A stretch of DNA of 64,000 nucleotides from Rhizophagus irregularis (taxonomy: Eukaryota > Glomeromycota > Glomeromycetes > Glomerales > Glomeraceae): the NCBI RefSeq assembly GCF_026210795.1, contig NC_089441.1, positions 620,001-684,000 of the forward strand, in the 5' to 3' direction. Positions within the stretch are counted from its first letter, which is position 1. Each line of letters starts with the position of its first letter. The notes under the pieces are model-generated. The model was not told where the DNA came from, made no database searches, and saw only the letters and a list, made by a program, of their open reading frames with translations. Both the position numbers and the translations under genes were made by a program. Positions 43,648 to 52,749 of the stretch are shown here, piece by piece.

Positions 43648-44871
43648 ATGGATCTTTATGTATACAATTTGGACGAGTACACGACCGACTCGAGACAGGG
43701 TAATGAGTTTGCCCCATCATGGCCTTTCCGTCTTGCCGTAGCAGGAAGTTCTGACTCGGGTAAAACAACTATGATCATTAATTTGTTAATGGGAGACAAG
43801 AAGGCAAAGGAGGATGGCGAAAGGTACATATTATGTGATGCGGTAATTCTAGTTGGCAGATACCTCGATGAACCGAAGTGGGCAGTCGTACGTGATTTTT
43901 TCAAAGAAGAAGAAATTCCGTTTACCGCAGTATCCCATAGTGAGATTCCAAATGTTAAGGACTTCGACCCTACCCAGGCAACTGTGGTAATCTTCGAGGA
44001 TTTGATGGATGCGCCTAAAAAAACCCAGGATCTCATCACTGGATTTTTTACACACGGGCGTCACAAAAATATCTCGTGTATCTATGTGGCCCAAAGATTC
44101 TTTACCATTCCCAAGGCTATTCGTGAAAATGTGAATTATATTTCCCTACATGGAGGTCACGGAAGTTTGACAGATACTAAGAGGATCATTCGCCAGTATA
44201 CAGAAGAATCAGAGTCACTAGCTCCAGTAATTGACGACCTTACTCTACAACGCGAATTTATAGTATTTGATCTTAGAAGATCTAAGAGCGATCCGTTATC
44301 TATTCGGGTTAGATGGGATACTAGTCTCAGTTCGATCACCGATCAATCTCAGTTCGATCCTAGTTCAATCTCAGTTCAATCCCCGTTCGATCCGAGTTTG
44401 AACCCAGTTCGATCCCTGTTCGATCCAAGTTTGAACCCAGTTCGATCGAAGTTTAGTCCTTATGGCCAGAAAGCCGTAGCTGAAGCAAAAAAGTCCTCCC
44501 AGCTAATCGAGTTTGCTCGGGAATATCCGTCGCCTAAAGAGAGAAAACACCTTCTCATATCTGGTGTTATAGCTAAGAACGCAGATACCTGGATTAAGTA
44601 CGTCTTTCGGGAAGCCTACGGACTATCTGGTAAAACCCTGGGATCAGACTTCCAAAACTTCTTAGCGAAAGTACGGGATAGGACCACGAAGACTGAAATT
44701 CCAAAACCTGAGACCGTAAAGGAGTTATTCTCCCGATATGAAGTCCTGAAGTCTAGTCACCCTTTGGATAATAAAAAAATAATAGAAGGCATCGGGGTCC
44801 TTTTACAGATCTTTTCTAAGGGTCATATGGACCGTCGAGCATTACGAGTAGGGATCAATAGTATTTTGTAA
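43648..44871 (+). CDS. FtsK/HerA-type genome-packaging ATPase (A32-like)
   Basis: 407 aa. Walker A GSSDSGKTTMIINL near residue 33, Walker B VVIFEDLMDA near 115, and a Gln in YVAQRFFTIPKAIREN near 148 match the packaging ATPases of Polintons and nucleocytoplasmic large DNA viruses. In those viruses they pump DNA into capsids. After the ATPase fold (about 220 aa) comes a tandem repeat of FDPSLNPVRS-like units (about 230-270), then an extra basic helical domain of about 130 residues with no recognised family. Presence of this gene implies DNA packaging, although no jelly-roll capsid gene is found. Confidence 0.9.
   Translation: MDLYVYNLDEYTTDSRQGNEFAPSWPFRLAVAGSSDSGKTTMIINLLMGDKKAKEDGERYILCDAVILVGRYLDEPKWAVVRDFFKEEEIPFTAVSHSEIPNVKDFDPTQATVVIFEDLMDAPKKTQDLITGFFTHGRHKNISCIYVAQRFFTIPKAIRENVNYISLHGGHGSLTDTKRIIRQYTEESESLAPVIDDLTLQREFIVFDLRRSKSDPLSIRVRWDTSLSSITDQSQFDPSSISVQSPFDPSLNPVRSLFDPSLNPVRSKFSPYGQKAVAEAKKSSQLIEFAREYPSPKERKHLLISGVIAKNADTWIKYVFREAYGLSGKTLGSDFQNFLAKVRDRTTKTEIPKPETVKELFSRYEVLKSSHPLDNKKIIEGIGVLLQIFSKGHMDRRALRVGINSIL
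44330..44460 (+). repeat. Tandem repeat inside the ATPase gene
   Basis: TTCGATCC followed by (A/C)AGTTYRA recurs about six times over 130 bp. It encodes repeated FDPS and NPVRS units. Units differ by small indels in multiples of three, so the frame stays open. It probably forms a flexible linker between the ATPase domain and the C-terminal domain. Confidence 0.75.
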
Positions 44872-44884
44872 GAATCTGGTTGCT

Positions 44885-45436
44885 TTAGCAACCCATCTCG
44901 CGAAGTTCTTTCGCAGAAGCCCTAAGAATCATGGCGCTTTTTTTACGTCCTTCGAAGTCAATCCGTAGCATCCTAGCTTTTAACCCAATAGCTCCTAAGG
45001 CTCGAGAAGCAAAGTTCTTAGTCATCGGATTACTTACATGACTTACATAGTTCTCATAGAATGTAGTAAAGGGTTCGTCAATACCATCCGGGTATGTATT
45101 CCGTAAGAACTGATATAAGGCAATTTCCCCACTGTCACATCCAATGGCTATAAGCTGTTCAAGAAGCCACTTCCTAGTATCCTCGTATGAATCTCCGTCC
45201 ATAATTTTCATATCCAGTCTTTGTGTGAATAATTGCGTAAAATCTGCATTACTTGCCCGACGGATAATCTGGACCAACTTATCCCTGGCAAGTCCCAAGG
45301 CTTGTAAAGGTTCACTCTCGTCGCCAATCTTTTTTATAATCTGTCTATACAACACGCTGGATAATCCTCTATATGCTGCTTTTGCAGAGAATACTCCACA
45401 GTTCTGACACTGGTTTATTACGATTGATGTTGACAT
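44885..45436 (-). CDS. Polinton-encoded 183-aa protein of unknown function
   Basis: Helical throughout. An N-terminal CQNCG pair (residues 10-14), then LDMKIMDGDSYEDTRKWLLE and a basic C-terminal helix (RALGAIGLKARMLRIDFEGRKK). No membrane span. It converges on the ATPase gene (13-bp gap). Its upstream motif ATTTAAAGAT (45499-45508) is a variant of the shared promoter-like motif. Not recognised. Confidence 0.7.
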   Translation of the reverse strand: MSTSIVINQCQNCGVFSAKAAYRGLSSVLYRQIIKKIGDESEPLQALGLARDKLVQIIRRASNADFTQLFTQRLDMKIMDGDSYEDTRKWLLEQLIAIGCDSGEIALYQFLRNTYPDGIDEPFTTFYENYVSHVSNPMTKNFASRALGAIGLKARMLRIDFEGRKKSAMILRASAKELREMGC

Positions 45437-45589
45437 GGCTATCTTTCTTTGATTATTCGCTCACTTAGTATCCTTCACAATCTTTTTTATATATTGTTAT
45501 CTTTAAATACCTGTCATTTGTAGAAAAAAAAAATAACTGGCATTAAGGGATCAACCGTTGGAAAGACCGGAGGACCGGAGGACTGACCA

Positions 45590-46174
45590 TTAGGAAGCGC
45601 AGTCCTTGCACAACTTGTCCGTTAAGTCACTTGGGCTTACAGGCATGAGACATTCCCTACACAACTCAATATTAAGCTCTGCAAGTCTCGGGGCATGGTC
45701 CTCCAAAGTTCGTGGACGACCGGAAGGACCGGAGGAAGGTGTCCCGTTAGTCGTATCCTGCTGTAAGATAAAATCATCATATTCATCTTGGTCAGCCTGA
45801 ATAGCGGCCCTGATTTGTTGTATATCATTGAAAGTTAACCGCTGGCCATCAAGATTTTCCTCATTATAGCGTGTTTCATTGATGATTTCCTCTATAAGCT
45901 CCTCCTCTTCAGAATGAACAAGGTAGTAGTCCTCGACTACCTCGTAGTCACTCTCAACCAGTCTATGATACGTTCTAGTACCGTGTTGAATATAGCGTCC
46001 TGTATCTGTATTTAAATATACAGGTTGTTCCTGGTGTGGAGGCGGTGCGGTTTGTCTACGGACAAGCCTTCCATCGATATAATCATGGGATTCCATAACT
46101 ATTCGATTAAAGGTATCTCCACCAACACGGATTGGACGTCCGGTTATAGGATTAGTTATATAAGTGTAAGACAT
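45590..46174 (-). CDS. Polinton-encoded protein with two NPxTGRxI-type repeats, 194 aa
   Basis: Two similar segments lie in the N-terminal half: ITNPITGRPIRVGGDTFNRI and YLNTDTGRYIQHGTRTYHRL. They recall the NP-TGR-I core of the 2-cysteine adaptor domain found in large DNA virus proteins, though the cysteines are missing. An acidic middle follows, then CRECLMPVSPSDLTDKLCKDC at the C-terminus, a probable treble-clef or ribbon zinc site. The motif AATTGAAGAT lies 37 bp upstream (46211-46220). Function unknown; an adaptor or virion role is a guess. Confidence 0.7.
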   Translation of the reverse strand: MSYTYITNPITGRPIRVGGDTFNRIVMESHDYIDGRLVRRQTAPPPHQEQPVYLNTDTGRYIQHGTRTYHRLVESDYEVVEDYYLVHSEEEELIEEIINETRYNEENLDGQRLTFNDIQQIRAAIQADQDEYDDFILQQDTTNGTPSSGPSGRPRTLEDHAPRLAELNIELCRECLMPVSPSDLTDKLCKDCAS

Positions 46175-46220
46175 GTCTTTTTTCTGTACGTGTCTACATA
46201 CCTAATTGTTATCTTCAATT

Positions 46221-46669
46221 TACAATAACCAAGTAACATTGTCATCAGTCCTTGTCATGAAACACGAGGATACCTGATGATGAGGTTACATAGTCATCAG
46301 TCCTTGTCGCGAAACACGAGGATACCTGATAAATAAGTTACTGGGTTATTGGCCTAGAATGCATTCATGGAAAAACTATGGATTATATTACAGAAAATGT
46401 GAACGGAGTTCATGTCACGTGATACCCTGAACAAATGTGTAGAGTGTCACGTGATTTCATGCGGTACGTAGATCATTTCCTGTTTGGGCGATACCCGTTC
46501 CACAAAAATCGATTTTGGTAAAAATGCGTTTGGAATCTTGTGTAACATAAATTTCCTTTTTCGGTAATTCTGGATTACGCGGTAATGCCGGCCGGATCTA
46601 AAAAATATGACTCTGCAGGGTAATTCCTACGAAAGTCAAGTATAAAATGCTTACTCCTGTTGAGTCCAT
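46221..46669. promoter_or_regulatory. Central intergenic region of the Polinton-like element, with duplicated hairpin unit
   Basis: The longest gap in the element. A unit of about 53 bp is duplicated (about 46240-46330): CATCAGTCCTTGTC, then GAAACACGAGGATACCTGAT. Each copy can fold, because ATCAG pairs with CTGAT, and CCTTGT nearly with ACGAGG. Two CACGTGAT sites follow at 46415-46422 and 46446-46453. There is no ORF. It could be a regulatory hub or replication-related site. Confidence 0.55.
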
Positions 46670-47068
46670 TCATACCAGTCCCCAAGGATCGCCTCCCCAT
46701 CTTTGTTCACTTAATGCATGCTCTATGGTTTCCCTCTCTTGGGGGTCCACGACCATCCCATTCCTAAGCATTTTCTCCATAATATAAAGCTGATCCTCGG
46801 TAAGGCAGTCTATCAATCTTTTATAGAGGTCGTGTACATCTTCAAACGTTATCCAGTCAATATTCCCTTCTCCATACTGATCTCCGAGAGCTCGGATTTC
46901 CCAGTATATATCCCGGAGTGTAGTGGCATAAAATTTCCACCTCTTATATGCCTCTTGACGAACTTCCTGCCACCACACTCTATCTACCTTACTCACTGCA
47001 ATAAGGTCAGTATCCGGGATCTTTGCGACAATGCGTTCGACTATTTCTACTGGTAATCGGTCCAACAT
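46670..47068 (-). CDS. Polinton-encoded F-box-like protein, 132 aa
   Basis: The first 50 residues fit an F-box: LDRLPVEIVERIVAKIPDTDLIAVSKVDRVWWQEV (LP-E-...-I...-L-VS-V-R-W), given here by its key residues. The remainder is helical without LRR or WD repeats. F-box proteins bind Skp1 and redirect ubiquitin ligases. Viral and element-borne versions can turn over host proteins, but no target is known. The upstream region has TAATTGAAGATA (about 47095-47104) and ATAAGTAACATA. It was probably captured from the host's large F-box family, although its base composition matches the element. Confidence 0.72.
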   Translation of the reverse strand: MLDRLPVEIVERIVAKIPDTDLIAVSKVDRVWWQEVRQEAYKRWKFYATTLRDIYWEIRALGDQYGEGNIDWITFEDVHDLYKRLIDCLTEDQLYIMEKMLRNGMVVDPQERETIEHALSEQRWGGDPWGLV

Positions 47069-47177
47069 GATATTATGTTACTTATACTATAGCTATCTTC
47101 AATTACTGTATGCCTATTACACATGGATAAAAAATATAGACTAAATTCGTACAGGATCATAGGACCACAGGGGCCGC

Positions 47178-47648
47178 TTATGCAAGAAGTTCTATTAAGG
47201 TTTTCTCAGCCTCATTTTTAGTAATAGCTCGCTTTGGGGGACCGGTTGATGAGTCCTTAGTCGCATTATAATACAATTCGAAGAGGGCCTCAAGCTTATC
47301 TAGGAGAGCTTGTTTATTTTTATATGATTCGTGGATTTTTGCTATCTTAGCAGTATATGCTGCATTATCTGGGAAGAGTTTTCTGGCCACGAACTTCACA
47401 TATGATACAGGGGAATTTGCCGTCTGGATTCGCTTGATATACTTCACGTGGTCCTGGACGAGGTAACTGGTTTTGCTAAACCCAGATACTAATGCGACTA
47501 CTATAGTATCTTTTAATGCGCGGATAATTTTGGGGACAGTTTCGTCAGAGACAACATTAGGCTGAATGCGCGATGCCTCGTAAATAACCTCCTCACTAGT
47601 GCTGTCAGTGCTGTTAATAATGCTTGCGAATTCGGTATATGTTGACAT
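47178..47648 (-). CDS. Polinton-encoded 156-aa protein of unknown function
   Basis: All-helical and Lys-rich, with no Cys and no membrane segment. Landmarks are VPKIIRALKDTIVVALVSGF and VKFVARKLFPDNAAYTAKI. The motif AACTGAAGAT (47677-47686) lies 29 bp upstream. Not recognised. Confidence 0.68.
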   Translation of the reverse strand: MSTYTEFASIINSTDSTSEEVIYEASRIQPNVVSDETVPKIIRALKDTIVVALVSGFSKTSYLVQDHVKYIKRIQTANSPVSYVKFVARKLFPDNAAYTAKIAKIHESYKNKQALLDKLEALFELYYNATKDSSTGPPKRAITKNEAEKTLIELLA

Positions 47649-47730
47649 GATTCTTTGTACTTTGTAAAAAATATAAATCTTCAGTTACCTGTTCATTCGA
47701 ATGAGAAAAAATAAGTATGAACCTCAGGGT

Positions 47731-48264
47731 TTACACTTGGGATACTGCAAGGCGGTAGAAGCGTTGCTCGGCCTTTTGCATCAATGGAGAGCCTGGTCTA
47801 TACAACCAGGGGATAGCGACTTTCTGGATAATCCTAGCCGCTTTATTGTTCCTTCTTTCTATATATCTCCTAAAGGCATTCTGGATCATTTCAGCATGAT
47901 GAGTATAATAGTCGAAATTAAAATGCTTTGGGCAACTATATAAATGTAGTCGTACCGCTTGATCCATGGAAGCGTCGGCTCCCCATCCGCGATCAATAAA
48001 AGATTTACAGTAGGTACAGTACCACCTATTTGGTAGTCGTGATACTATTCTCCTAATGTGCACAATATAAGCATATACAGCTTGACGAGACCTTGGATAA
48101 GGTGGCCGCTTATAACCTATTCTACTACAAGTATCATAATATTGCACAGCATTCTGAATGCGCCTAGCCCACGTGTGGAAACTTTCGTCGTCTTGTCTAC
48201 CTAATCCGTCGGTGTTTTGCATTTGGGTATCTCGTAAGATTACATATCCCATAGGTTTATTCAA
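47731..48264 (-). CDS. Polinton-encoded zinc-finger protein with IQ-like helix, 177 aa
   Basis: The middle has WYCTYCKSFIDRGWGADASM, then a His and Cys (HLYSCPKHF), so a CCHC-like zinc finger is likely. The C-terminus has two IQ-type repeats (MIQNAFRRYIERR, ARIIQKVAIPWLYRPG). The final segment is short and hydrophobic. The stop at 47731 lies within 100 bp of the next gene's promoter motif. Function unknown; nucleic-acid or host-protein binding are both possible. Confidence 0.68.
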   Translation of the reverse strand: MNKPMGYVILRDTQMQNTDGLGRQDDESFHTWARRIQNAVQYYDTCSRIGYKRPPYPRSRQAVYAYIVHIRRIVSRLPNRWYCTYCKSFIDRGWGADASMDQAVRLHLYSCPKHFNFDYYTHHAEMIQNAFRRYIERRNNKAARIIQKVAIPWLYRPGSPLMQKAEQRFYRLAVSQV

Positions 48265-48315
48265 TTATGCCATCACGGTATGTCAGTAAAAAATACACAT
48301 ACCGGTCCCTAGCAA

Positions 48316-50169
48316 TCATGTCCAGATAACTTTGTTCGCATTTTTCACATGGCAGTATCCCGCGGTTTCAAACTTGAAAGTCTTTAGAGTCGTATCTGCA
48401 TTCTCTGAACAAGTGAAAAGCGCGGGGCTATCTGGCTGTTCTTCTAAAATAAATCCGTCTGTATGGATACGTCGTACTTTATCCTTGTATGGTTGAATTG
48501 CCTCAGATGTGATTTTGCGACCACGTGCTAATAAGAATGGGGCGATCCTGGGATACTCACCTTTGAAGGGATTACCCGGGTTTGTAAACTGGAATCGCCA
48601 CTGGTCGGATCCTACTGGTATGATAGAGTCGAGTGTATGGCCCTCTGGAAATGTAAATGGGTCTGTTTGATCTGTGGTGAGTGTCTTGTAATTACGCTTC
48701 CTCTGGCATAATGCTCCCCATAATGTGTTGAGGACTCGCTTTGCCACGCGGCCAGCTATGCCTCCCTGGTTTTTAATTTTGAAGAGGAAGTGTACATACT
48801 CACCGAATATTACAGTTCCAGGGATTCTCGCTTCTCTATCATATATCAATGCATTTGGCTTCCCATCCTGTATTAATTGTATATTGAGACCAAGTTTTTT
48901 TGCTCGTTGTAAGTCGATGAATGTATAGATTCCCCTTTTATTCTGTCGGAAGAGAATATTATTCCCACTTACTTTGGCATGGAATAATCCATACAAGGCA
49001 TAACCCCTGTGGTCGACAAAGTCATTAAGTGTCTGGAATTTACCCCGTCTGATTGGAAAGTTCGCGTTTGATTGCTGGATACTCGGGTATAAACTTGTTG
49101 CGTCGTACTGTCTTCCATAGCCCTTCCACTCGTTATCTGCCCAGATTAATCCTCCCATCATTGCATCACTTAACCACTCTGCTTCTATCGGGTCAAGAGG
49201 ATCATTGGCTGGAATCCCTACACTTAATCGTTCGAATAACCAGAGAGCCGTTCTTTTGTAAGACCAGTTATGGTATGATAAGTCGATTCCTAAACCGAAC
49301 TTCTTTGTAGTCTGTAAGAAGACATCCCGCTCCTCGTGGATTCTCTGATATGCTTCTTCAAGAGTTTCATATATTCCCGTTTTACGGTTCTTCTCGACGG
49401 GGATGAAAGAACTCTTGGAATTCTTAGTTTTTTGAAACTGCCCAATTGTGCAAGACTTAACCGTTTTGCCGTTGTATATTGTGACTACATTGTTTACTCC
49501 ATCTTCATGATACACAATGGGCAGATTACGCTTCCTATCTAATTTACTGGGGTGGAGTCTTCCGGGATTTAACGCGAGGGAGTAATGGCCTTCTGACAGG
49601 ATGAGAGTCGCACGTCTATCGGACTTACTCTTAGAGATTCGGGTAATGTCCCCCACGATATTAATTGCGAGACTTCCTGCGAGTTGTTCAACTTTGTCCA
49701 TGCATGAAACTGGGATGGGAGCATCGCGATTGAGACCTAATGCCTTTTTGATATACTCGGGCTTTTCGATTGACTTTGGCATTTTAGAGAATGTGCCGTA
49801 GATATATTTCAGGCATTCATACAGGCAATCATTTAGCTCCCCGTTGCAACCCCCTGCAACCGGTGGGGCATCTCTCACATAAATTATGAATCGTTCAAAA
49901 TAATCAGGGTCTGCGTCATCCGGTAGTTGTGCTTCGTCGTAGTGGTCCAAGAGTGAGAAGAGGCTGGTTGGTTGGTTTCCTGATGTCCATCCACCGGGTT
50001 TCCAGTTTTCATAGGGAAGTAGGATCTGGAACTTTCTATCTGGAAATCGCGCCTGGAGAGTCTGACCGAGTCTGGTGATAGCTCCTCTGGAAAAGCGGGC
50101 ACCAGAATATTGAAGTTCCTTGATGTCAGGTCGTGTTGGTAAAGTGCGGGCGATTCTTGAGTATTGCAT
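48316..50169 (-). CDS. Protein-primed-type family B DNA polymerase (pPolB)
   Basis: 617 aa. Motif A YDATSLYPSIQQ (near 356), motif B KRVLNTLWGALCQRK (near 478) and motif C HTDGF (near 570, keeping the second Asp of DTD) identify a family B polymerase of the Polinton/linear-plasmid type. It is much shorter than typical Polinton enzymes, which are often over 1000 aa, and I see no 3'-5' exonuclease motifs. Instead residues 100-230 hold NGELNDCLYECLKYI and GHYSLALN, a Cys/His pair reminiscent of an OTU-like or papain-like fold. It should replicate the element from a terminal protein. The upstream motif ATTTGAAGAC lies 18 bp before the ATG. Confidence 0.92.
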   Translation of the reverse strand: MQYSRIARTLPTRPDIKELQYSGARFSRGAITRLGQTLQARFPDRKFQILLPYENWKPGGWTSGNQPTSLFSLLDHYDEAQLPDDADPDYFERFIIYVRDAPPVAGGCNGELNDCLYECLKYIYGTFSKMPKSIEKPEYIKKALGLNRDAPIPVSCMDKVEQLAGSLAINIVGDITRISKSKSDRRATLILSEGHYSLALNPGRLHPSKLDRKRNLPIVYHEDGVNNVVTIYNGKTVKSCTIGQFQKTKNSKSSFIPVEKNRKTGIYETLEEAYQRIHEERDVFLQTTKKFGLGIDLSYHNWSYKRTALWLFERLSVGIPANDPLDPIEAEWLSDAMMGGLIWADNEWKGYGRQYDATSLYPSIQQSNANFPIRRGKFQTLNDFVDHRGYALYGLFHAKVSGNNILFRQNKRGIYTFIDLQRAKKLGLNIQLIQDGKPNALIYDREARIPGTVIFGEYVHFLFKIKNQGGIAGRVAKRVLNTLWGALCQRKRNYKTLTTDQTDPFTFPEGHTLDSIIPVGSDQWRFQFTNPGNPFKGEYPRIAPFLLARGRKITSEAIQPYKDKVRRIHTDGFILEEQPDSPALFTCSENADTTLKTFKFETAGYCHVKNANKVIWT

Positions 50170-50255
50170 TTTTATGTATATGATTTGTCTTCAAATATAA
50201 ATAATAACTTTCTATATATACGAAAAAAAAAAAAAGATATAATCTCAAATAGCGC

Positions 50256-52721
50256 TTACAATATGTCGTTGATAGCGCCCTCAGTATCCTCTTCGTTCCA
50301 GTCATTGATGATTCCATTGGCGGCCTCCCATTCACGTTCCATATCAGTTTTTGGACGTTCCTCGGGGATCTCTCGCGCTTTTCCCTTATCTGCCCTCATA
50401 GTTTCATACCCAGAGGGGGTGGGAATAATCTCGGCATTACGATTCTCCTTGCATGCTCTTATTAAATCCGCGAGTTCTTTACGGCTAGGTATTTTAGGTA
50501 AGTATCCATTATATTCAATCCAGTCCTTGAAGCGGTCTACTACTTCCCTAAGGTAGTACTGGTACTCGTCCTCAATACGTGTTGTGGGACATTCCTCTAC
50601 TTCAAACGCGAGTATTTCCCAGTCATAGTCATCTGACGCGTCTTGGTACTTGGCCCATAATTCCTTACCTGTATTGTAGAGATCATCGAAGGCCTGGTCC
50701 TTTGAATTTTTAACCCACGGTTTGCGATCCCATCGGTGCCTTTCGTGCCAGGCCCAGTGTGCTCGAGTACCTTCCTTTGGTTCAGGATCCTGGTCAACTT
50801 CTGGTTCTGTGTCGGGTTCTGGGATAAATTGCTTTTCAGGAGCCAGTTCTGGGTCAGGCTTAGTGACAGATACAGAAGATTCTGCGGGGGACTCGGGTTG
50901 TTGTTCAGAAGTTGGGTCCACGGTTATAGAATCCAAGTCTGATAACAAGTCGTCTAAGACGTCGTAGTTATCTGGCTCGGGGGTGGGTTCTTCTTGGTCA
51001 GGTTCCTCATCAGATAGATAACAGTCTGAAAAGTTATCTATAGGTTCATCGGGATCCGGTTGTTCTTCCCTTAACTCTTGTGGACGTTCTTTTAAGTGGT
51101 CAGGCTTGGGTGGAAGCAGTGGAGGAGCCTTGCGAATTACAGGTGCGGGTTTTTCCTCAGCGGGTTCGGGTTTTTTCTCGGCGGGTTTCTTTTGTACGTC
51201 TTGTGGATTATTAGCAGGAATGCTATATATATTTGCCAAGAACTTCTCTAAGGCTTTGGGATCAGATGCGGGTTTCTTAGAAGTCTCTACATCTATTCCT
51301 TCTATGTCTATCTCGTCTATTTCATGAATCCAGTTTTTTCCGAGGAATTTCTTGTAAAGGTCCTCCCTGGATATACTATAGACACGGGTCGGTTTCTTAT
51401 CTTTACGAACTAATTTGCTATTTATAGCCAACTCATTTGATAGGATTCTAGAAGCGTTTATCTTTGATAAGGGTGAAATACAATGAGTTTCGCAATATGA
51501 AGTATATACCCTATAAAATTCTTGAACAGGCAGGTCGATCATATAATTTTTCATTACGAGGTATGTGTCCTTTATAAATTGGAATAGCGGTGGAAGAGTC
51601 GAGATGATATGTTCCTGTTTGGATGTTGTCATAGGTGGCGGATTTCCATTGAAGTCCGGGTAAGCATCCGCGATGGCTCTCAAATAAGCATAGAATGCCT
51701 CACTAGCGCCTGGGTATTTCATAGCGTCACCGAGTTTTTTGAAGTAGTTGAGGTCCCCCTTGCGGGATGGTGACACATCCAAGAACACTGTGCGCCTATC
51801 ATCATTATCCACTCTGAGAGCATTTTCGTTGGTTAGGACGATAGTAGACATAAAGTTTTTATAATGTGTTGGTGTCTTGTATTTTTCATGGATTTCCATT
51901 ATGTCACTCGTTACCTTATCCTTTAAAGAGCGATACAGATTATTCCACTGGCTTTTTTCCGTGGGCATTTCCTCGAGAAGAAGAAGAATCTTACCCTGTA
52001 ATTGCCCATTGAAACTTCCACGAATCGTCTGAGGATCGCTGGTCTTATAGACGAGTTGAGTGCCTAGGACGCTGCGCTGAATGAAATCTGTTATAATGCC
52101 TTTGCCCCAACCCTGTCCAGATTTCAGGTAAAGGATCGAGTACATCTTCCTTCCAGCAGATACACCGGCCAACCACTTGATGATATACTCAGTGAGATTC
52201 CAATCACCCGAACACCAGATATCCTGAATGTGAGAGAAGATAAATTTAACCGCGAGGTGAATTGTAGACTTAAAGGTTGATATCGGACGTAAGACGTGGA
52301 GGAATCCTGGGAAGATATTTAGATAGAGTTGGCCGGTTAAGGATCTGAAGATTCGCTGTTTATGGGGATCACAGGTTGCATTACATACATCAGTATTCTC
52401 GACCATAAACCACTTGTAAATGTTGAACTCGGTCTTTTGAGAGGGTCCTTGTTCAGGTTGTGTGTAGAATGCCTTCGTGATTGGACGGATAAGTTTACCA
52501 ATATTTTTGTCAATAACGTGTTTCAAACTTTTACTATCCGGGTCCCACCAGAAAACCCCATGAGGATCTGCACAGGGAATGAAATAACTGCAAAGATACC
52601 TCTTGGCTTGATCGAGATCACTCATACTTTTAGCAGCGTTAATGAGTCGTTTAAGCTCATTGATACTGAAGGCTTTCTTTTGTTCACCGAACTTGGGGAT
52701 AACTTGAGCTTGAGCGGCCAT
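50256..52721 (-). CDS. Superfamily 3 (D5-like) helicase with Pro/Glu-rich tail
   Basis: 821 aa. Walker A YLKSGQGWGKGIITDF near 203, Walker B KILLLLEEMP near 249 and motif C TIVLTNE near 294 define an SF3 helicase; DDRRTVFLDV follows as the arginine-finger region. The N-terminal 180 residues have ADPHGVFWWDPDS and FNIYKWFMVENTD, which do not show a clear archaeo-eukaryotic primase signature. The last ~300 residues are low-complexity Pro/Glu/Asp. SF3 helicases occur in virophages, polinton-like viruses and large DNA viruses, whereas many canonical Polintons lack one. It unwinds DNA for replication. Its ATG lies 42 bp from the AATTGAAGAT motif in the right terminal repeat. Confidence 0.92.
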   Translation of the reverse strand: MAAQAQVIPKFGEQKKAFSINELKRLINAAKSMSDLDQAKRYLCSYFIPCADPHGVFWWDPDSKSLKHVIDKNIGKLIRPITKAFYTQPEQGPSQKTEFNIYKWFMVENTDVCNATCDPHKQRIFRSLTGQLYLNIFPGFLHVLRPISTFKSTIHLAVKFIFSHIQDIWCSGDWNLTEYIIKWLAGVSAGRKMYSILYLKSGQGWGKGIITDFIQRSVLGTQLVYKTSDPQTIRGSFNGQLQGKILLLLEEMPTEKSQWNNLYRSLKDKVTSDIMEIHEKYKTPTHYKNFMSTIVLTNENALRVDNDDRRTVFLDVSPSRKGDLNYFKKLGDAMKYPGASEAFYAYLRAIADAYPDFNGNPPPMTTSKQEHIISTLPPLFQFIKDTYLVMKNYMIDLPVQEFYRVYTSYCETHCISPLSKINASRILSNELAINSKLVRKDKKPTRVYSISREDLYKKFLGKNWIHEIDEIDIEGIDVETSKKPASDPKALEKFLANIYSIPANNPQDVQKKPAEKKPEPAEEKPAPVIRKAPPLLPPKPDHLKERPQELREEQPDPDEPIDNFSDCYLSDEEPDQEEPTPEPDNYDVLDDLLSDLDSITVDPTSEQQPESPAESSVSVTKPDPELAPEKQFIPEPDTEPEVDQDPEPKEGTRAHWAWHERHRWDRKPWVKNSKDQAFDDLYNTGKELWAKYQDASDDYDWEILAFEVEECPTTRIEDEYQYYLREVVDRFKDWIEYNGYLPKIPSRKELADLIRACKENRNAEIIPTPSGYETMRADKGKAREIPEERPKTDMEREWEAANGIINDWNEEDTEGAINDIL

Positions 52722-52749
52722 TTTTTGTTCTATTAAATCGAGTACTAAT

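Noticed and set aside
43656-44094. Minus-strand frames opposite the ATPase, and similar antisense frames throughout the Polinton-like element and retrotransposon
   Set aside because: They are shadows of well-supported genes in the opposite frame and show no motifs.
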